Notes under the pieces: generated by a model | What the model saw: the letters and a program-made list of their open reading frames with translations, nothing else | The model's database searches: none | What the model was told of the DNA's origin: nothing | From: Tubulanus polymorphus | Lineage: Eukaryota > Nemertea > Palaeonemertea > Tubulaniformes > Tubulanidae | NCBI RefSeq assembly: GCF_964204645.1 | Contig: NC_134030.1 | Coordinates: forward strand, 10,414,278-10,478,277 | DNA: 64,000 bases | Direction of reading: 5' to 3' | Position numbers and translations under genes: made by a program | In this document: positions 12,801 through 24,208 of the stretch, piece by piece | How positions within the stretch are numbered: position 1 is the stretch's first letter | Layout of the letters: each line of letters begins with the position of its first letter

Positions 12801-15800
12801 TCACAGTGTATTATTACTAATACATGTAGTTATTAGTTTCTATCTCCACTAAAAGATCACAGCACTGTAAAACGCAGTGAAATATTAGTACCTGACGATA
12901 CACCGCACTACGGTGTAGATGCACTATTATAGCGGTATGCCAGCTAATCAACACACTTAAAAATTTTCAAATTGTCTCCAGCAATTTTGGGTGTCAATTA
13001 GTCAGCACTGAGAGGGTTAAGTGAAAGTTCTTGTATATCAGACAGTACATAGGTCTTGTATATCCCGGTTTCTTACCTATGTAGTAAAGATATCTGGCCC
13101 AGTCGTTGTTCGACACGCTTTCCGGATACGTCGATTTCGAAATCAGCTTGTCGGCTTGATCGTACAGGTTGAAGTGTAGGTAGTTTCGCAACAGCAAATT
13201 CAGGATCATCGCTTGTCCCTCGAAGTCCGACCTCAACGTGCACGTGCGAAGTCGCGAGTGTAAAAAACTGCAACGAGAAAAGATGCGTATTTTAAAGACC
13301 TTGAGATTCAAAACCATTATTTTTGTTTATATAAAATAGATACTCATTGCGAGTTACCTAAGGAGGCCAGAAAATCTGGGACCAGTTGGTGAAAATATGT
13401 TTAAGAGTTGACCAGTGGATAGTTGATGGACAGTGAAAATTATATTTCATTGTTACTATGGTATTTATCCGCTGGCTATCTTTAACAAACATTTGAGCAA
13501 CTGGTCCCGGATCATTATAACTGATAGTAGTTACTTGTATTCAGTATGAAAAGAGTTAAAAATATCTAATATCTGATATGTTGTTGTACCCAAGTCCGTT
13601 ACAACAAGGAAAAAGCTTCTTTTCACCGCTGATCCTCAACCCAATGAAGTCATATATACTGAGTATACATTCCCAACGCTAATGAGTAATACAGAGCCAA
13701 GCTCTTCGCATTCAGTCCGTCCTAATGTTCAACCATAGTCTTTAACTCAACACATCAACTATCATCATATGCAGGAGTGAGGTATCACATGAGTTGATTT
13801 ATGTCTTGTATTTATGCACACAGTACTTTCAATAGAAAATAATTCTAACATATTATTTTCAGCATTGGAATAAAATGGTTTCTAATCTTTCCATTTTCAA
13901 TTGGAAAATATGACAATTAACGATTTATTGTGTCCAAAGTGTATTCAATCATTCCAATGGGGGTATCCAAGTGTTACTCATACAGATGTCGACCCCGAAA
14001 AAATCACACAATTTTCTAAGGCCAAAATCCAACTTTTACTCAAGCACGGCAGTTATTACTAAGTGTTATTTGAAAACTTTATTACTGATAGCCCTTTATC
14101 ACTGAGGTAAGATGTAGAAGGCATATATGGCCTTTACAGTCATACTTTTTGCATCAGTCCGTCCTAGTGTTCAATCATAAGTTTTTAACTCAACACATCA
14201 ACTGTCATCATATGCAAGAGTGACGAGGTATCGCATGAGGTGATTCATAAAATTGTAAATATTGTACGCGGTACTTTCAATAGAAAATGATTCAAATATT
14301 CTTTTAAGCGATGGAATAAAACGGTTTGATAATCTTTCCTTTTTATTCATTGGAAAATATGACAATTTACTGGAGTGTGCAAAGTAGGCCTATGTGGAGA
14401 CGATTAAAAAATCTAATTTAAAATTGGATGTCTTTTTAATCACTGGAATGAATTACATAGTTTAAAGTTGTCGGTTTACGGGGTATAAAGAATGGTCTAT
14501 CATGTGAACGTTATAAGTTTCTACCACCAACCACCCACCAGATAATAATCTCAGAATTTTCAGTAGTAAAATCGTTGCTTGCATCAGATAAGCTATGTAA
14601 GCAATTTTATTCATTGTGTTCTGGTGATACACTCCCATAAGAGGTGTCAATTTAAATCATCATTTGCAAGCGGAACAACAAAATTATTCTAATAAGGGTG
14701 TCTGAGTGTCGATAGCAGGGGCAGAACCAGGGGGATTTGTGAGACTTGTACAACTCTACTTGTACTTAAATTTTCTTAGTGCCTTTTTTCATTTTGTCAA
14801 CAAAGATTATTAATAACTATGCATTTCAGTGCAGTAGTGCCACTTTTATTGCCTTTTTGGACATGAAAATGCCTTTTTGGATATGACAAGTTCTTCTAAA
14901 CTGGCCCCTCAGTGGAGGAGTAAACCTATATTGCATTTTTGGACATGAAAGCTCCATTTGGGATGCGACAAGTCCTTCAAAATTTGCCTCAGGATCTGCC
15001 CCTGGAAAGATGCTGACCCGGAAAAAATCACCTGTTTTTTTTTCGGTCTAAAATTTGACTAACTTGCCTATAGTGTAAAGTGGTTATTTCAAAGTGTCAT
15101 TTGAAAGCTTTATCACTGATAGCACTTTATCACTGAAAGTAAGATGTAGAGGGCATATGGCCTTTACAACCACACTTTTAGCATCAGTCCGTCCTAGTGT
15201 TCAATCATAGTTTTTAACTCAACACATCAAATGTCATCATATGCAAGAGTGAAGTATCACATGAGGAGATCTATTGCAAATATTGTACGCAGAAAATGAT
15301 ACAAATATTCTTTTTTTTAACAATGGAATAAAATTGTTTTTAATCTTTCCCTTTTCCATTGGAAAATATGACAATTTATAATTCACTGTGTACAAAATAT
15401 GTACTGGTAATCAAACAATCCCAGTTAATTGGATGCTTTTTAATCACTGGAGTGAATTACATAATAATTTAAAGTTGTAGGTTTTCAGGGTATAAAGATT
15501 GGTCTATCGTGTGAACATTGAGTAGCTACCTTAAACCACCCACCAGAAGAGAATGTCAGAATTTTTCAGTAGTTAAATCATTACTTGCATCAGATAAGCT
15601 ATGTAAGCAATTTTATTCATAGTGTTCTGATGATACACTCCCATAAGAGGTGTCAATTCAAATCATCATTTGCAAGCGGAACAACGTTATTCATACCGTA
15701 TATTCAATCATTCTAATGGGGGTATCCGAGTGGGGACTTGGGACCAGGGGGACTTGTGAGGCTTGTACAAGTCAATCAATTTTTTCAAGTGCCCTTTTTT

Positions 15801-18800
15801 ATTTTGCCAACGAAGAAAATAGTGCATTTCAGTGCGATAGTTCCCCTGCTATTGCCTTAATGGACATAAAGGTCACATTTGGGATGTGACAAGTCCTTTG
15901 AAATTCGCCCCTGGATAGACATCGACCCCCAAAAAATCACCAATTTTTTTCGGTCCAAAATTAGACTTTACCTGAGCATACAGTAGTTATTTCAAAGAAT
16001 CATTTGAAAACTTTATCACCGATAGCACTTTATCACTGAAAGTATGATGTAGAGGGCGCATGGCCTTTACAGCCACAATTTTTGCATCAGTCCGTCCTAG
16101 TGTTCAATCATAGTTTTTAACTCAACACATCAACTGTCATCATTTGCAAGAGTGACGAGGTATCGCATGAGGTATGCAATACTTTCAATAGAAAATGATT
16201 CAAATATGGTTTTTAATCTTTCCTTTTTCCATAGGAAAATATCACGATTTACTGAGTCCAAAGTATGCACTGGAAATTTAATGATCCCAATCGATTGGAT
16301 ACCTTTAATCACTGGAATGAATTACATAGTTTAAAGTCGTAGGTTTAGAGGGTATAAAGAGTGGTCTATCATATGAACGTCGAGTACCCCAACCACCGAC
16401 CGAAAAAGAATTGCAGAATTTTCAGTAGTTAAATCATTTCTTGCATCAGATAAGCTATGTAAGCTATTTTATTCATTGTGTTCTGATGATACACTACCAT
16501 AAGAGGTGTCAATTCAAATCATCATTTGCAAGCGGAACAACAAGGACACCAAACATTTTTGGGTGCCCTTTTCTCTTGTCAACAAAGATAGTCAGTTCAT
16601 TTCAGTGGGGGAGTATGCCTTATGTTTTTCTTGTGGACACAAAAGTGCCCTTTTGGGATGTGACAAGTCCTGCAAAATTTGTCCCGGAATTCGCCCCTGG
16701 ATAGATGTCAACCCTAAAAAAAGTCACCTGATTTTTTTCGGTTCAAAATTTGACTCTTACATGAGTATATATGGTAGTTATTTCAAAGTATCATTTGAAA
16801 ACTGTATCACTGAAGTAAGATGTAGGCTGCATTTGGCCTTAACATCCACACTTTTTGCATCAGTCCGTCCTAGTGTTCAATCATAGTTTCTAACTCAACA
16901 CATCAAATGTCATCATATGCAAGAGTGAGGTACCATATGAGGGATTTATATATTGTTTATACTGTATGAGTATTAACTTGGTTCTTGGTGTAATGATGCA
17001 CGGTATCATTACACGATATAAGAACTAGTAAAACTCCATAATCAAGAACAAAAACGAGATTTGTAGATAGTCCTTGGTATACGCAAGCAAGACTCCAATA
17101 TAGAGATAGATAGTCATATCAATTTCAACAATTTGGTCGAATATAATTTTTAACTACTAACAGCCGTTATCTTGCAAACTGTGAGCCCTTTATTACTGAG
17201 GTAAGATGTGGAAGGCATGTGTGGCCTTTACAGTCATACTTTTTGCATCAGTCCGTCCTAGTGTTCAATCATAGTTTTTGACTCAACACTTCAACTGTCA
17301 TCATATGCAAGAGTGAAGTATCATATGAGGTGATTTATAATGTAAATATTTTATTCCATACTTTCAATAGAAAATGATTATTAATTCTTTTTAGCAATGG
17401 AATGAAATGATTCAAATATTCTTTTCACCGATGGAAAATTTGACAATTTACTGTGTCCAAAGTAAGTACCAGTAATTAAACAATCCCATTCAATTAAATC
17501 ACTAAAGCGAATTAAGGTACATCATTGTAGGTTTACAGCGTATAAACAGTGGTCTACCATGTAAACATTGTGTGGCCACCCCCAACCACCCACCAGGAAA
17601 GAATCTCAGAATTTTCATTAGCAAAATCATTGCTTGCATCAGATAAGCTATGTAAGCAATTTTATTCATTGTGTTCTGATGATACACTCCCATAAGAGGT
17701 GTCAATTCAAATTCATCATTTGCAAGCAGAACAACATTATTCCTGTATTCAATTATTCTAATGGGGGTATCCAAGTGTTGATAGCAGGGGCAGAACCAGG
17801 GGGATTTGTGAGAGGAGTTAGTACAAGTACATCAATTTTTTTCAAGTGCCCTTTTTTCATTTTGTCAACAAAGATATTTGTACACTTCAGTGTGATAGTA
17901 CCCCTGTCATTGCCTTTTTGGATATCAAAGTGTCTAGGTATATGACAAGTTCACCAAAACTGGCCCTCAGTGTAGGAGTAATGTAAACCTAATATTGCCT
18001 TTTTGGACATCAAAGTTCCATTTGGGATGTGATAGGTCCTTTGAAATGTGCCCCTGGTTCAGTCCCAGGATAGATGTTGACACCAAAAAAATCACACAAT
18101 TTCTTTGGACCAAAATTTGCCTCTTACATGAGTTATTTTGAAGTATGATTTGAAAACTTTATCACTGATAGCACTTTATCACTGAAGTAAGATGTAGAGG
18201 GCATATGGCCTTTACAACCACACTTTTAGCATCAGTCCGTCCTAGTGTTCAATCATAGTTTTTGACTCAACACATCAAATGTCATCATATGCAAGAGTGA
18301 GGTATCACATGAGGGATTTATCATTTATATATTGTTTACACTGTATGAGTATTTACTTGGTTCTTGGTGTAATGATGCACGGTGTCTACACCATTCAAGA
18401 ACTAGTAAAACTGCGTAATCAAGAACAAAAACGAGATAGTCCTTGGTATACGAAAGCAAGAAGTTTATTGTACCAAATTATGTATCGTTCGTCACACTCG
18501 TGAAAATTCCAATATAGCCTATAGATAGATAGTCATATCAATTTCAACAACTTGCGTCGAATATAATTTTCAACTAACAGTCGATATCGTGCAAACTGTG
18601 AGCTAAGGTCTCACCTAAACCGAGCCAAAATCTCCCCTCCCAGTCAGTGCCTGGGGTTTTATATCCCTCAGCACTCGACTGGTCACCTGACTATAATTCC
18701 AAATCTGATTGGCTAACTTTTAGAATGATATCATAGTTTTGCCAGATGCCTAACAACCTCCGAAATTGAGGTCCTGCCATTTCTGATGTAAACAGATCTA

Positions 18801-21800
18801 AATACTATTATTATCTAAATAATGATTTTCTTTGTTTTCTTTTAATTTACCTACTCGACTACCTGTTGCAGTATAGTGATATTATGGTTTGGTCGAAACA
18901 ATGGCCACGAACTGAATGTCCTCTTCTATAAATCAATTTCTCTAAAATGGAATTCATTGTTAATGTTTACGCCTGACCAAACCGCAAGCTAAATTCTAAG
19001 GATTTAAAGTTAGGGGAACATCTCATTCTGCCGTCAATTGTTTACTAATGCCAAATTAATAACTCGTCATGTAGCCTTAGATATCCATTGTTTTAATATC
19101 TTCAAACATCTTCAATTTTATCGAATGTCAGATTTTTTATCATGACACTTGGGAACGATTATAAAATATTATTTTTAGCAATAGAATAAAGTGGGTTTTA
19201 ATCTCTTCCGTTTCCATCGGAAAATATGTCAATTTACTGTGTAAATAAGTAAGTACCGCTGATTAAATTATCGCATTTAATTGGATGCCTTTAATCACTG
19301 GAGTGAATTACAAAGTGGTAGGTTTACAGGGTAAAAAGAATGGCCTATCTTATGAACGTTAAGTAGCGACCCTCTATCACCGACCAGAAGGGAATCTAAG
19401 AGTTTTCAGTACTCAAATCATTGCTTGCATCAGATAAGCTATGTAAGCAATTTTATTCATTGCGTTATGATTATACACTCCCATAAGAGGTGTCAATTCA
19501 AATCATCATTTGCAAGCGGAACAACATTATTCCGGCTGTATTCAATCATTCTAATAAGGGGATCATAATGTTGATAGCAGGGGCAGAACCAGGGGTACCA
19601 GTGAGACTTGTGAGACTTATACAAGTCCACCAAATAATTTCGAGCGCTCTGTTTTATTTTGTCAACAAAAATAAATGGTTAATTTTAGTGCGAGAGTATA
19701 CCTTGTATTGCCTTTCAGGGCATGAAAGCGCCTTTTTCGGATGTGGCATATGGCCTTTACAGCCACAATTTTTGCATCAGTCCGTCCTAGTGTTCAATCA
19801 TAGTTTTTTACTCAACACATCAACTGTCATCATATGCAAGAGTGAGGTGAGGTAAGATACAATATTCAGTACTAGAAAATGATTATAAGTATCTACAAAT
19901 TACTGTGGCCAAAGTAAGTACTACTAGTTTAAACAAGCATTCAATCCCATTTAATTGGATGCCTTTAAACAATTATACAATCCCATTTAATTGGATCCCA
20001 TTTAATCACTGGAGTGAATTGCATATAGGCCTAGTTTAAAGTTGTAGGTTTAGAGGATATAAAGAGTGGTTTATCATGTGGACGTTAAAAGTTGCTACCC
20101 CCAACCACCAACCATATAAGATAGGGCCTACACAGAATTTTCAAAACTAAAATCATTGCTTGCATCAGATAAGCTATGTAAGCAATTTTATTCATTGGTT
20201 CTGATGATACACTCCCATAAGAGGTGTGAATTCAAATCATCATTTGCAAGCAGAACAACCTACTGCATGTATTCTATCATTCTAATGGGGGCATCCGAGT
20301 TTTGATAGCAGGGGCAGAGCCAGAGCCAGGGGGAGTTATTAGACTCACACAACTCCATAAACTTTTTTTAGTGCCCCTTTTCATTTTGTCAACAAAGATA
20401 ATGATGCATCTTAGCGTGATAGTTCCCCTGTTATTGCCCTTGTGGACATGAAAGTGCCCTTTTGGGATGTGACAACCCCGGCATCCACCCCATGGATAGA
20501 TGTCGACCCCAAAAAATCACCCAATCTTTTTCCGGTCCCAATATGACACTACACGAGTCTCAAAGTATCATTTGAAAATTTTATCACTGATAGCCCTTTA
20601 TCACTGAAGTAAGATGTAGAAGGCATATATGGCCTTTACAACCACACTTTTTGCATCAGTCCGTCCTAGTGTTCAATCATAGTTTTTAACTCAACACATC
20701 AAATGTCATCATATGCAAGAGTGAGGTATCACATCAGAAAAATGATTCAAATATTATTTTCACCCATGGAATAAAATGGTTTTTAATCTTTCTTTTTTCC
20801 ATTGGCAAATATGACAATTCATTGTCCAAAGTAAGTACCGGTAATTAAACAATCCCAAGCATCTACCAGAAAAGAATCTCAGAATTTTTAGTAGTAAAAT
20901 CATTGCTTGCATCAGATAAGCATGTAAGCAATTTTATTCATTGTGTCCCGATGATACACTCCCATAAGAGGTGTCAATTCAAATCATCATTTACAAGCGA
21001 CCTGTTGATAGTTTACTCAAAAAACCTTTTTCCACTTCAAATGAAGACTGATGACTCTTTAAGATGGCAGTCCATTGTGCGTCAGTTGACTATCTGATAG
21101 AGCAATCCGTCTGATATGTTATGGGAGATCGAAATAATTGAGAGGCATCTTCAAAATTTTCCTTTAAAACTTCAAAAATGTGTAAAATGTACTGATCTTG
21201 GCGATGATCAACGGCTGCCGGTTGGACATCCTGATTCTGATCACGGGGCCAGTTTTCGGGCTGAAGATGTGTCTAGGGTAGTTGAATGTACATACCAAAA
21301 TATCACGAAAATCCCTCCCTCAAAGCATCTTCAAACACTTCCGAAAATAAATGGATTCCATCTACACACGAACAGCCGATGACGGACAGAAACTGAACAC
21401 AATATAACACGCTGGTACTTAAGACCCGAGTGGGCTAAAAAGGCATCTAAAACGTCAATATTCTACACGTTTGTTCTTTACATCGTAATGAGCTATCGCA
21501 GCTAGATTGACGACTCACCTCCGTATCTTGTCGAGTTGGTTCGTCAATTCGTGCGCTCGGAAGTAATAGAAATACGCCTTCGCCGCGATCATGTCCAGCG
21601 ACCGACGATTCTGAGCGAGGACTTTCTCCATCAACAGATTCGCGCACGTTACAGCCTTCAAAAACAGAAACAAAGCTTCTTCTTTTACACCCGATGCAGT
21701 AGCTTCACAAGGAAATATTTCCGTACAGGGTGGCTATATTTGACCTGCTTTGACCCAGACTATTCCCGGACACGCACGGCTAACTTCGGTTATCAGAGTT

Positions 21801-23935
21801 AGTCGACTAGTCGTACATGTACTTAATGAAACCGAATGTCAGTTAGTCGGAACTATAGTCCTGAAATAGTCGACCACGCGGTTGAGCACGGTTGCAGTAG
21901 TTTGGACCTATTTCCAAAATGGCCGACGATGTGAAATATCTTACGACCAAATTATAGCGCGTTCGGTTATTAGTTCCGACAACAAGTCCACTAGCGAATA
22001 GAACTGAAGTTCGCCCTTGTTGTTCTTTGACTTTCCCTCTGACTGATTTGCTAAGAATTCAACCAATCAACTCAATCCAATACGAAAAAGACATGGACGG
22101 AAACTGTTTGATTTTACGCATTATCTTGTAGCAACCTCATCTGATTTTTTGGTTATTTTACAAAATTCACCGACTTGAAAAAAATATCTACATTTTCTGT
22201 TAGTGAAGGAGTTTTCAAGGAATCAAGTGGTAGGAAGCCGGTTATAACCAACACCGAAGGAAGAACGCAGTATGGTAAAACTCGAATACTTACATCGGCG
22301 TAACGTTCAGTGTCGACGAGATGAATCAATAAGAGCAGATGCATGTAGATTTCAATCTCCGGCAACGTCGAAAGACTCTTAGCCGAGCGCAGACGCAGCG
22401 GGGTCTCCGTTCCATCGGTCTCCATCGGCTAGAAAATACAACAACAGACGAGTGTCGTGAGAACTTAATCGGAACATTTTCTAGCTAGCTTAGGTGCCTT
22501 AACCCTTTCAGTGCGTCTACACCGCAGTGCGGTGTATAAATCAGTGATAGATTTTGCTAGTACACCGCACTGCGGTGTATTGATGTAATTAGTAATTATC
22601 TCTTGAAAATGGCAGCACCTGTCAAACATAGTGAAATACTAGTAACTAACAATACACCGAACCGCGGTGTAGACGCACTATAGTGATATTCCCGTTATTC
22701 AACACACTAGGGTTGAATTTTTAAATTTTTCAAATTATCTCCAGCACTATAGGGTATTAATTAGTCAGCACAGATAGGGTTAAGGCCACATGCCCAATAA
22801 ATTGTACTTTTCATTATTAATAAACCAAACGCTACTTTTGTATTAAATAATGAGATCTGACTGTGTGATGGAAAATTACTAATGAGCTCTAAATTAGTCG
22901 TTTATTTATTCTTCACTTTGTTTACGTAGTTCACTTCCAACCCGCAGTTGGCGCTATTTTGGACGGTATCTCTGTGGTAAACACAAGCACGTGTGTTCTC
23001 TAAGTAGCCTACATAAAATTGATAAAATCAAAGACAACATCATTTGTTCGCTTTAATGATGGATATATAGTACGCCCAATAATATATGTTTATCATGTCA
23101 TATATGATGGCAACAACACATGGAAGATTTTTTGAATTAATTTATTCTAAACTATTATAATAGTTTAGAATTCAAAAATCTTCCAAGAGGATAAAATGCC
23201 TTTTGAAATGTCTACTGAAATGACTGGAAAACTGTCAGCGTTCAACAGAGATGGCATCAGAAACACGCACCTGCACACAGAAACAATAACGTGCTGAAAT
23301 TGCTGATTTAAAAGTCTTAATACTCAGAAGCCTGAACTTAAATTCAAATCAGGAGCATATTCATAATTTGTGAACGTATTACTTTATAGAATAACTTTCA
23401 CACGATATTCTATTCATTGGGCATGTGCTCTTTTAATTTAAAGAGGTACTAAATAATAGTTATAAACCGAAGTAGCATCCTATTACCTCATCGAGGTAGC
23501 TGAGTAAAACTTCTTTTTGCGCCGACGAACTACTCGGCAAATATCCATTGATGCATTTTCTCAGGATCGTGTGGTTGAGTTTCTTCCGCAGGGACGCTAA
23601 ACCTCGTAAGGCGCGCGTAACGAAACGCGGCTCTTTCGTCGACACGGTTTTTTCGATGTGTTTTACATGTTCCTTGACATCTGAAAATTTCATAAATCAT
23701 TTGAGACCGAAAAATCATTAAAAAAATCATCTCTTGTAACTGAGTTAAACGGTATAAACACAGACTATCATCGAGCATTTGATGATTCGACATTTTTCGA
23801 TTGGAAAATCGTCTATAATGTAATTTGCAGCCCACCTTCGATAGTCAACAATTCCGTGTCGACTTTAGACTCTTCTTTCGGTTTTTCGGCGTCTTTTTTA
23901 GTGTCTTTTTTCTCTTTTTTGGCCGTAGTAGACAT
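6802..23935 (-). CDS. PSMD3: 26S proteasome non-ATPase regulatory subunit 3 (Rpn3), complete
   Basis: This is a subunit of the 19S lid that helps hold the lid together through its PCI domain. Coding exons in transcript order (minus strand): 23935-23836, 23680-23487, 22428-22294, 21655-21519, 13267-13077, 12457-12239, 11528-11305, 10836-10681, 9069-9019, 6879-6802. All junctions are GT-AG and all phases close, giving 494 aa (human about 534). Residues 5-28 are a Lys/Glu/Asp-rich leader. Family landmarks include [14 protein letters not shown] (about 31-44), [136 protein letters not shown] and a C-terminus ending DFDGFP. The PCI domain covers roughly 245-430. The ATG lies in GCGATGTCT with a stop-rich region upstream. 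Introns are 155-2139 bp except intron 4 (13268-21518, 8251 bp), a repeat array. The short N-terminus is the main difference from vertebrates. Confidence 0.97.
8171..8608. mobile_element. MITE carrying a nested TTAA-flanked MITE
   Basis: The outer element has ends CCAGTTGCTCAAAAGTTGGT (8178) and the inverse, ACCAACTTTTGGGCAACCAG (8582-8601). Between AAGAGTTAA (8198-8206) and TTAACCAGCGG (8502-8512) sits a second element (8207-8501), whose ends CCTTTCAGTGCAC and TGTAAGG match the TTAA MITE at 22499-22783. The TTAA is duplicated on both sides of the inner element. It lies in PSMD3 intron 9. Confidence 0.8.
9350..9973. mobile_element. 624 bp inverted-repeat element with AATAAGCCGA sub-repeats
   Basis: The left end ACCGTATTTTCCGGCCAATA and the right end TTGGCCAGAAAATACGGT are inverse copies. 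CCAATAAGCCGA recurs at about 9364, 9380, 9429 and 9899, with its complement near 9948. There is no coding frame longer than chance. It sits in PSMD3 intron 8. Superfamily not assigned. Confidence 0.75.
10909..11152. repeat. Dispersed element, copy of 48682-48994
   Basis: It starts GTGATCACACAAAC, then GGTGCCAAATGGCC, GAATTGCAACTGGTTC, GTATCGAGTGAGCAG and TAATTAGGCACGGGC. The same words occur in the same order at 48682-48994, where both inverted ends (TAAGCCGCGATCGCAC and GTGATCACGGCTATTA) survive. This copy is truncated. A further right-end fragment is at about 31058-31115. In PSMD3 intron 7. Confidence 0.7.
12724..13020. mobile_element. TTAA-flanked (piggyBac-like) MITE, copy 2
   Basis: TTAACACTTTCATTGTG on the left and GCACTGAGAGGGTTAA on the right, with degraded copies of the 19 bp palindrome at about 12744, 12785 and 12898. 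It shares its internal order with 22499-22783. In PSMD3 intron 5. Confidence 0.75.
13368..13509. mobile_element. Host MITE without nested insertion (empty site)
   Basis: Ends GGGACCAGTTGGTGAAAAT and the inverse, CATTTGAGCAACTGGTCCC, about 44 bp of imperfect terminal repeat, with TTAAGAGTTGACCAGTGGAT uninterrupted at 13401-13420. It is the same element as the outer one at 8171-8608. A fragment also lies at about 46385-46444. Confidence 0.75.
13680..20990 (-). repeat. Degenerate tandem array (complex satellite) filling PSMD3 intron 4
   Basis: One long unit recurs with indels. The block GCATCAGTCCGTCCTAGTG starts near 14151, 15181, 16084, 16857, 17245, 18229, 19774 and 20653, plus a diverged copy near 13709. 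The block CTTGCATCAGATAAGC starts near 14578, 15584, 16440, 17633, 19423, 20158 and 20906. Spacing varies from about 390 to 1550 bp, so units have been deleted or expanded. Within several units lies an hAT-like inverted pair, for example CAGGGGCAGAACCAGG at 14716 and ATCTGCCCCTGG at 14993. Two units (16968-17185 and 18341-18600) share an extra segment beginning TTGGTTCTTGGTGTAATGAT. Short frames in it (for example 16506-16886) are repeats of one another and not genes. Strand is arbitrary. Confidence 0.85.
21780..22020 (+). mobile_element. MITE, inverted copy of 62755-63095
   Basis: CCGAATGTCAGTTAGTCGGA and the 10 bases after it (21832-21861) are the exact reverse complement of 62960-62989. 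Flanking blocks also match inversely, such as GAGCACGGTTG and GCGCGTTCGGTTATTAGTTCCG. The ends AACTTCGGTTATC and CTGAAGTTCGCCC form an imperfect terminal repeat. In PSMD3 intron 3. Confidence 0.8.
22499..22783. mobile_element. TTAA-flanked (piggyBac-like) MITE with three 19 bp palindromes, best copy
   Basis: TTAACCCTTTCAGTGC on the left and GCACAGATAGGGTTAA on the right, 285 bp including both TTAA. It contains the palindromes TACACCGCAGTGCGGTGTA (22518-22536), TACACCGCACTGCGGTGTA (22561-22579) and a third with two arm mismatches (22653-22671). TTAA target sites with CCC/GGG ends are the hallmark of piggyBac-type transposons (established); no transposase is present. In PSMD3 intron 2. Confidence 0.8.
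22786..23431. mobile_element. Inverted-repeat element with internal foldback
   Basis: CACATGCCCAATAAA at the left end and TTCATTGGGCATGTG at the right end are inverse copies. In the middle, 23122-23184 folds on itself, with a perfect 22 bp palindrome CTAAACTATTATAATAGTTTAG-type core inside GGAAGATTTTT/AAAAATCTTCC arms. It abuts the TTAA MITE at 22783. Confidence 0.65.
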
Positions 23936-24208
23936 CGCAACCGGCATCGCGTAAATATGCTAAGTCACACTACAGATCAAATATGGCTGCCGTTGCGTAA
24001 ATTCAATTCAAATTGATTTATTCGTTCAATAATCATCGATGGAGGCGGATAAAAAATAATTAGACAATTAACTAGATTATCCCGACGATGAACTAGAGGA
24101 CTAGACTAAAGCATTTCTGCCGCGGGGTTTCGCTTCTTTGACGCGCTGTCGCGCGTGGAATGTGCTCGGAGCCATCCATCCAACGGCGTCATTCAATCGC
24201 CGAGCAAG
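23936..24208. promoter_or_regulatory. Shared head-to-head promoter of PSMD3 and amphiphysin
   Basis: 273 bp separate the two start codons. The right half (24115-24205) is distinctly CpG-rich (CCGCGGGGTTTCGC, GACGCGCTGTCGCGCG) in an AT-rich window, and no TATA box is visible, as expected for housekeeping bidirectional promoters. CAAGATGGCGG at 24205-24215 overlaps the amphiphysin ATG and matches the YY1 consensus AAGATGGCGGC except its last base. Confidence 0.65.

Noticed and set aside
16506-16886. 126-codon frame, and related frames at 15650-15889, 17634-17945 and 19490-19855
   Set aside because: They share a sequence because they are copies of the same tandem unit; each is closed at a different point and has no coding-like features.
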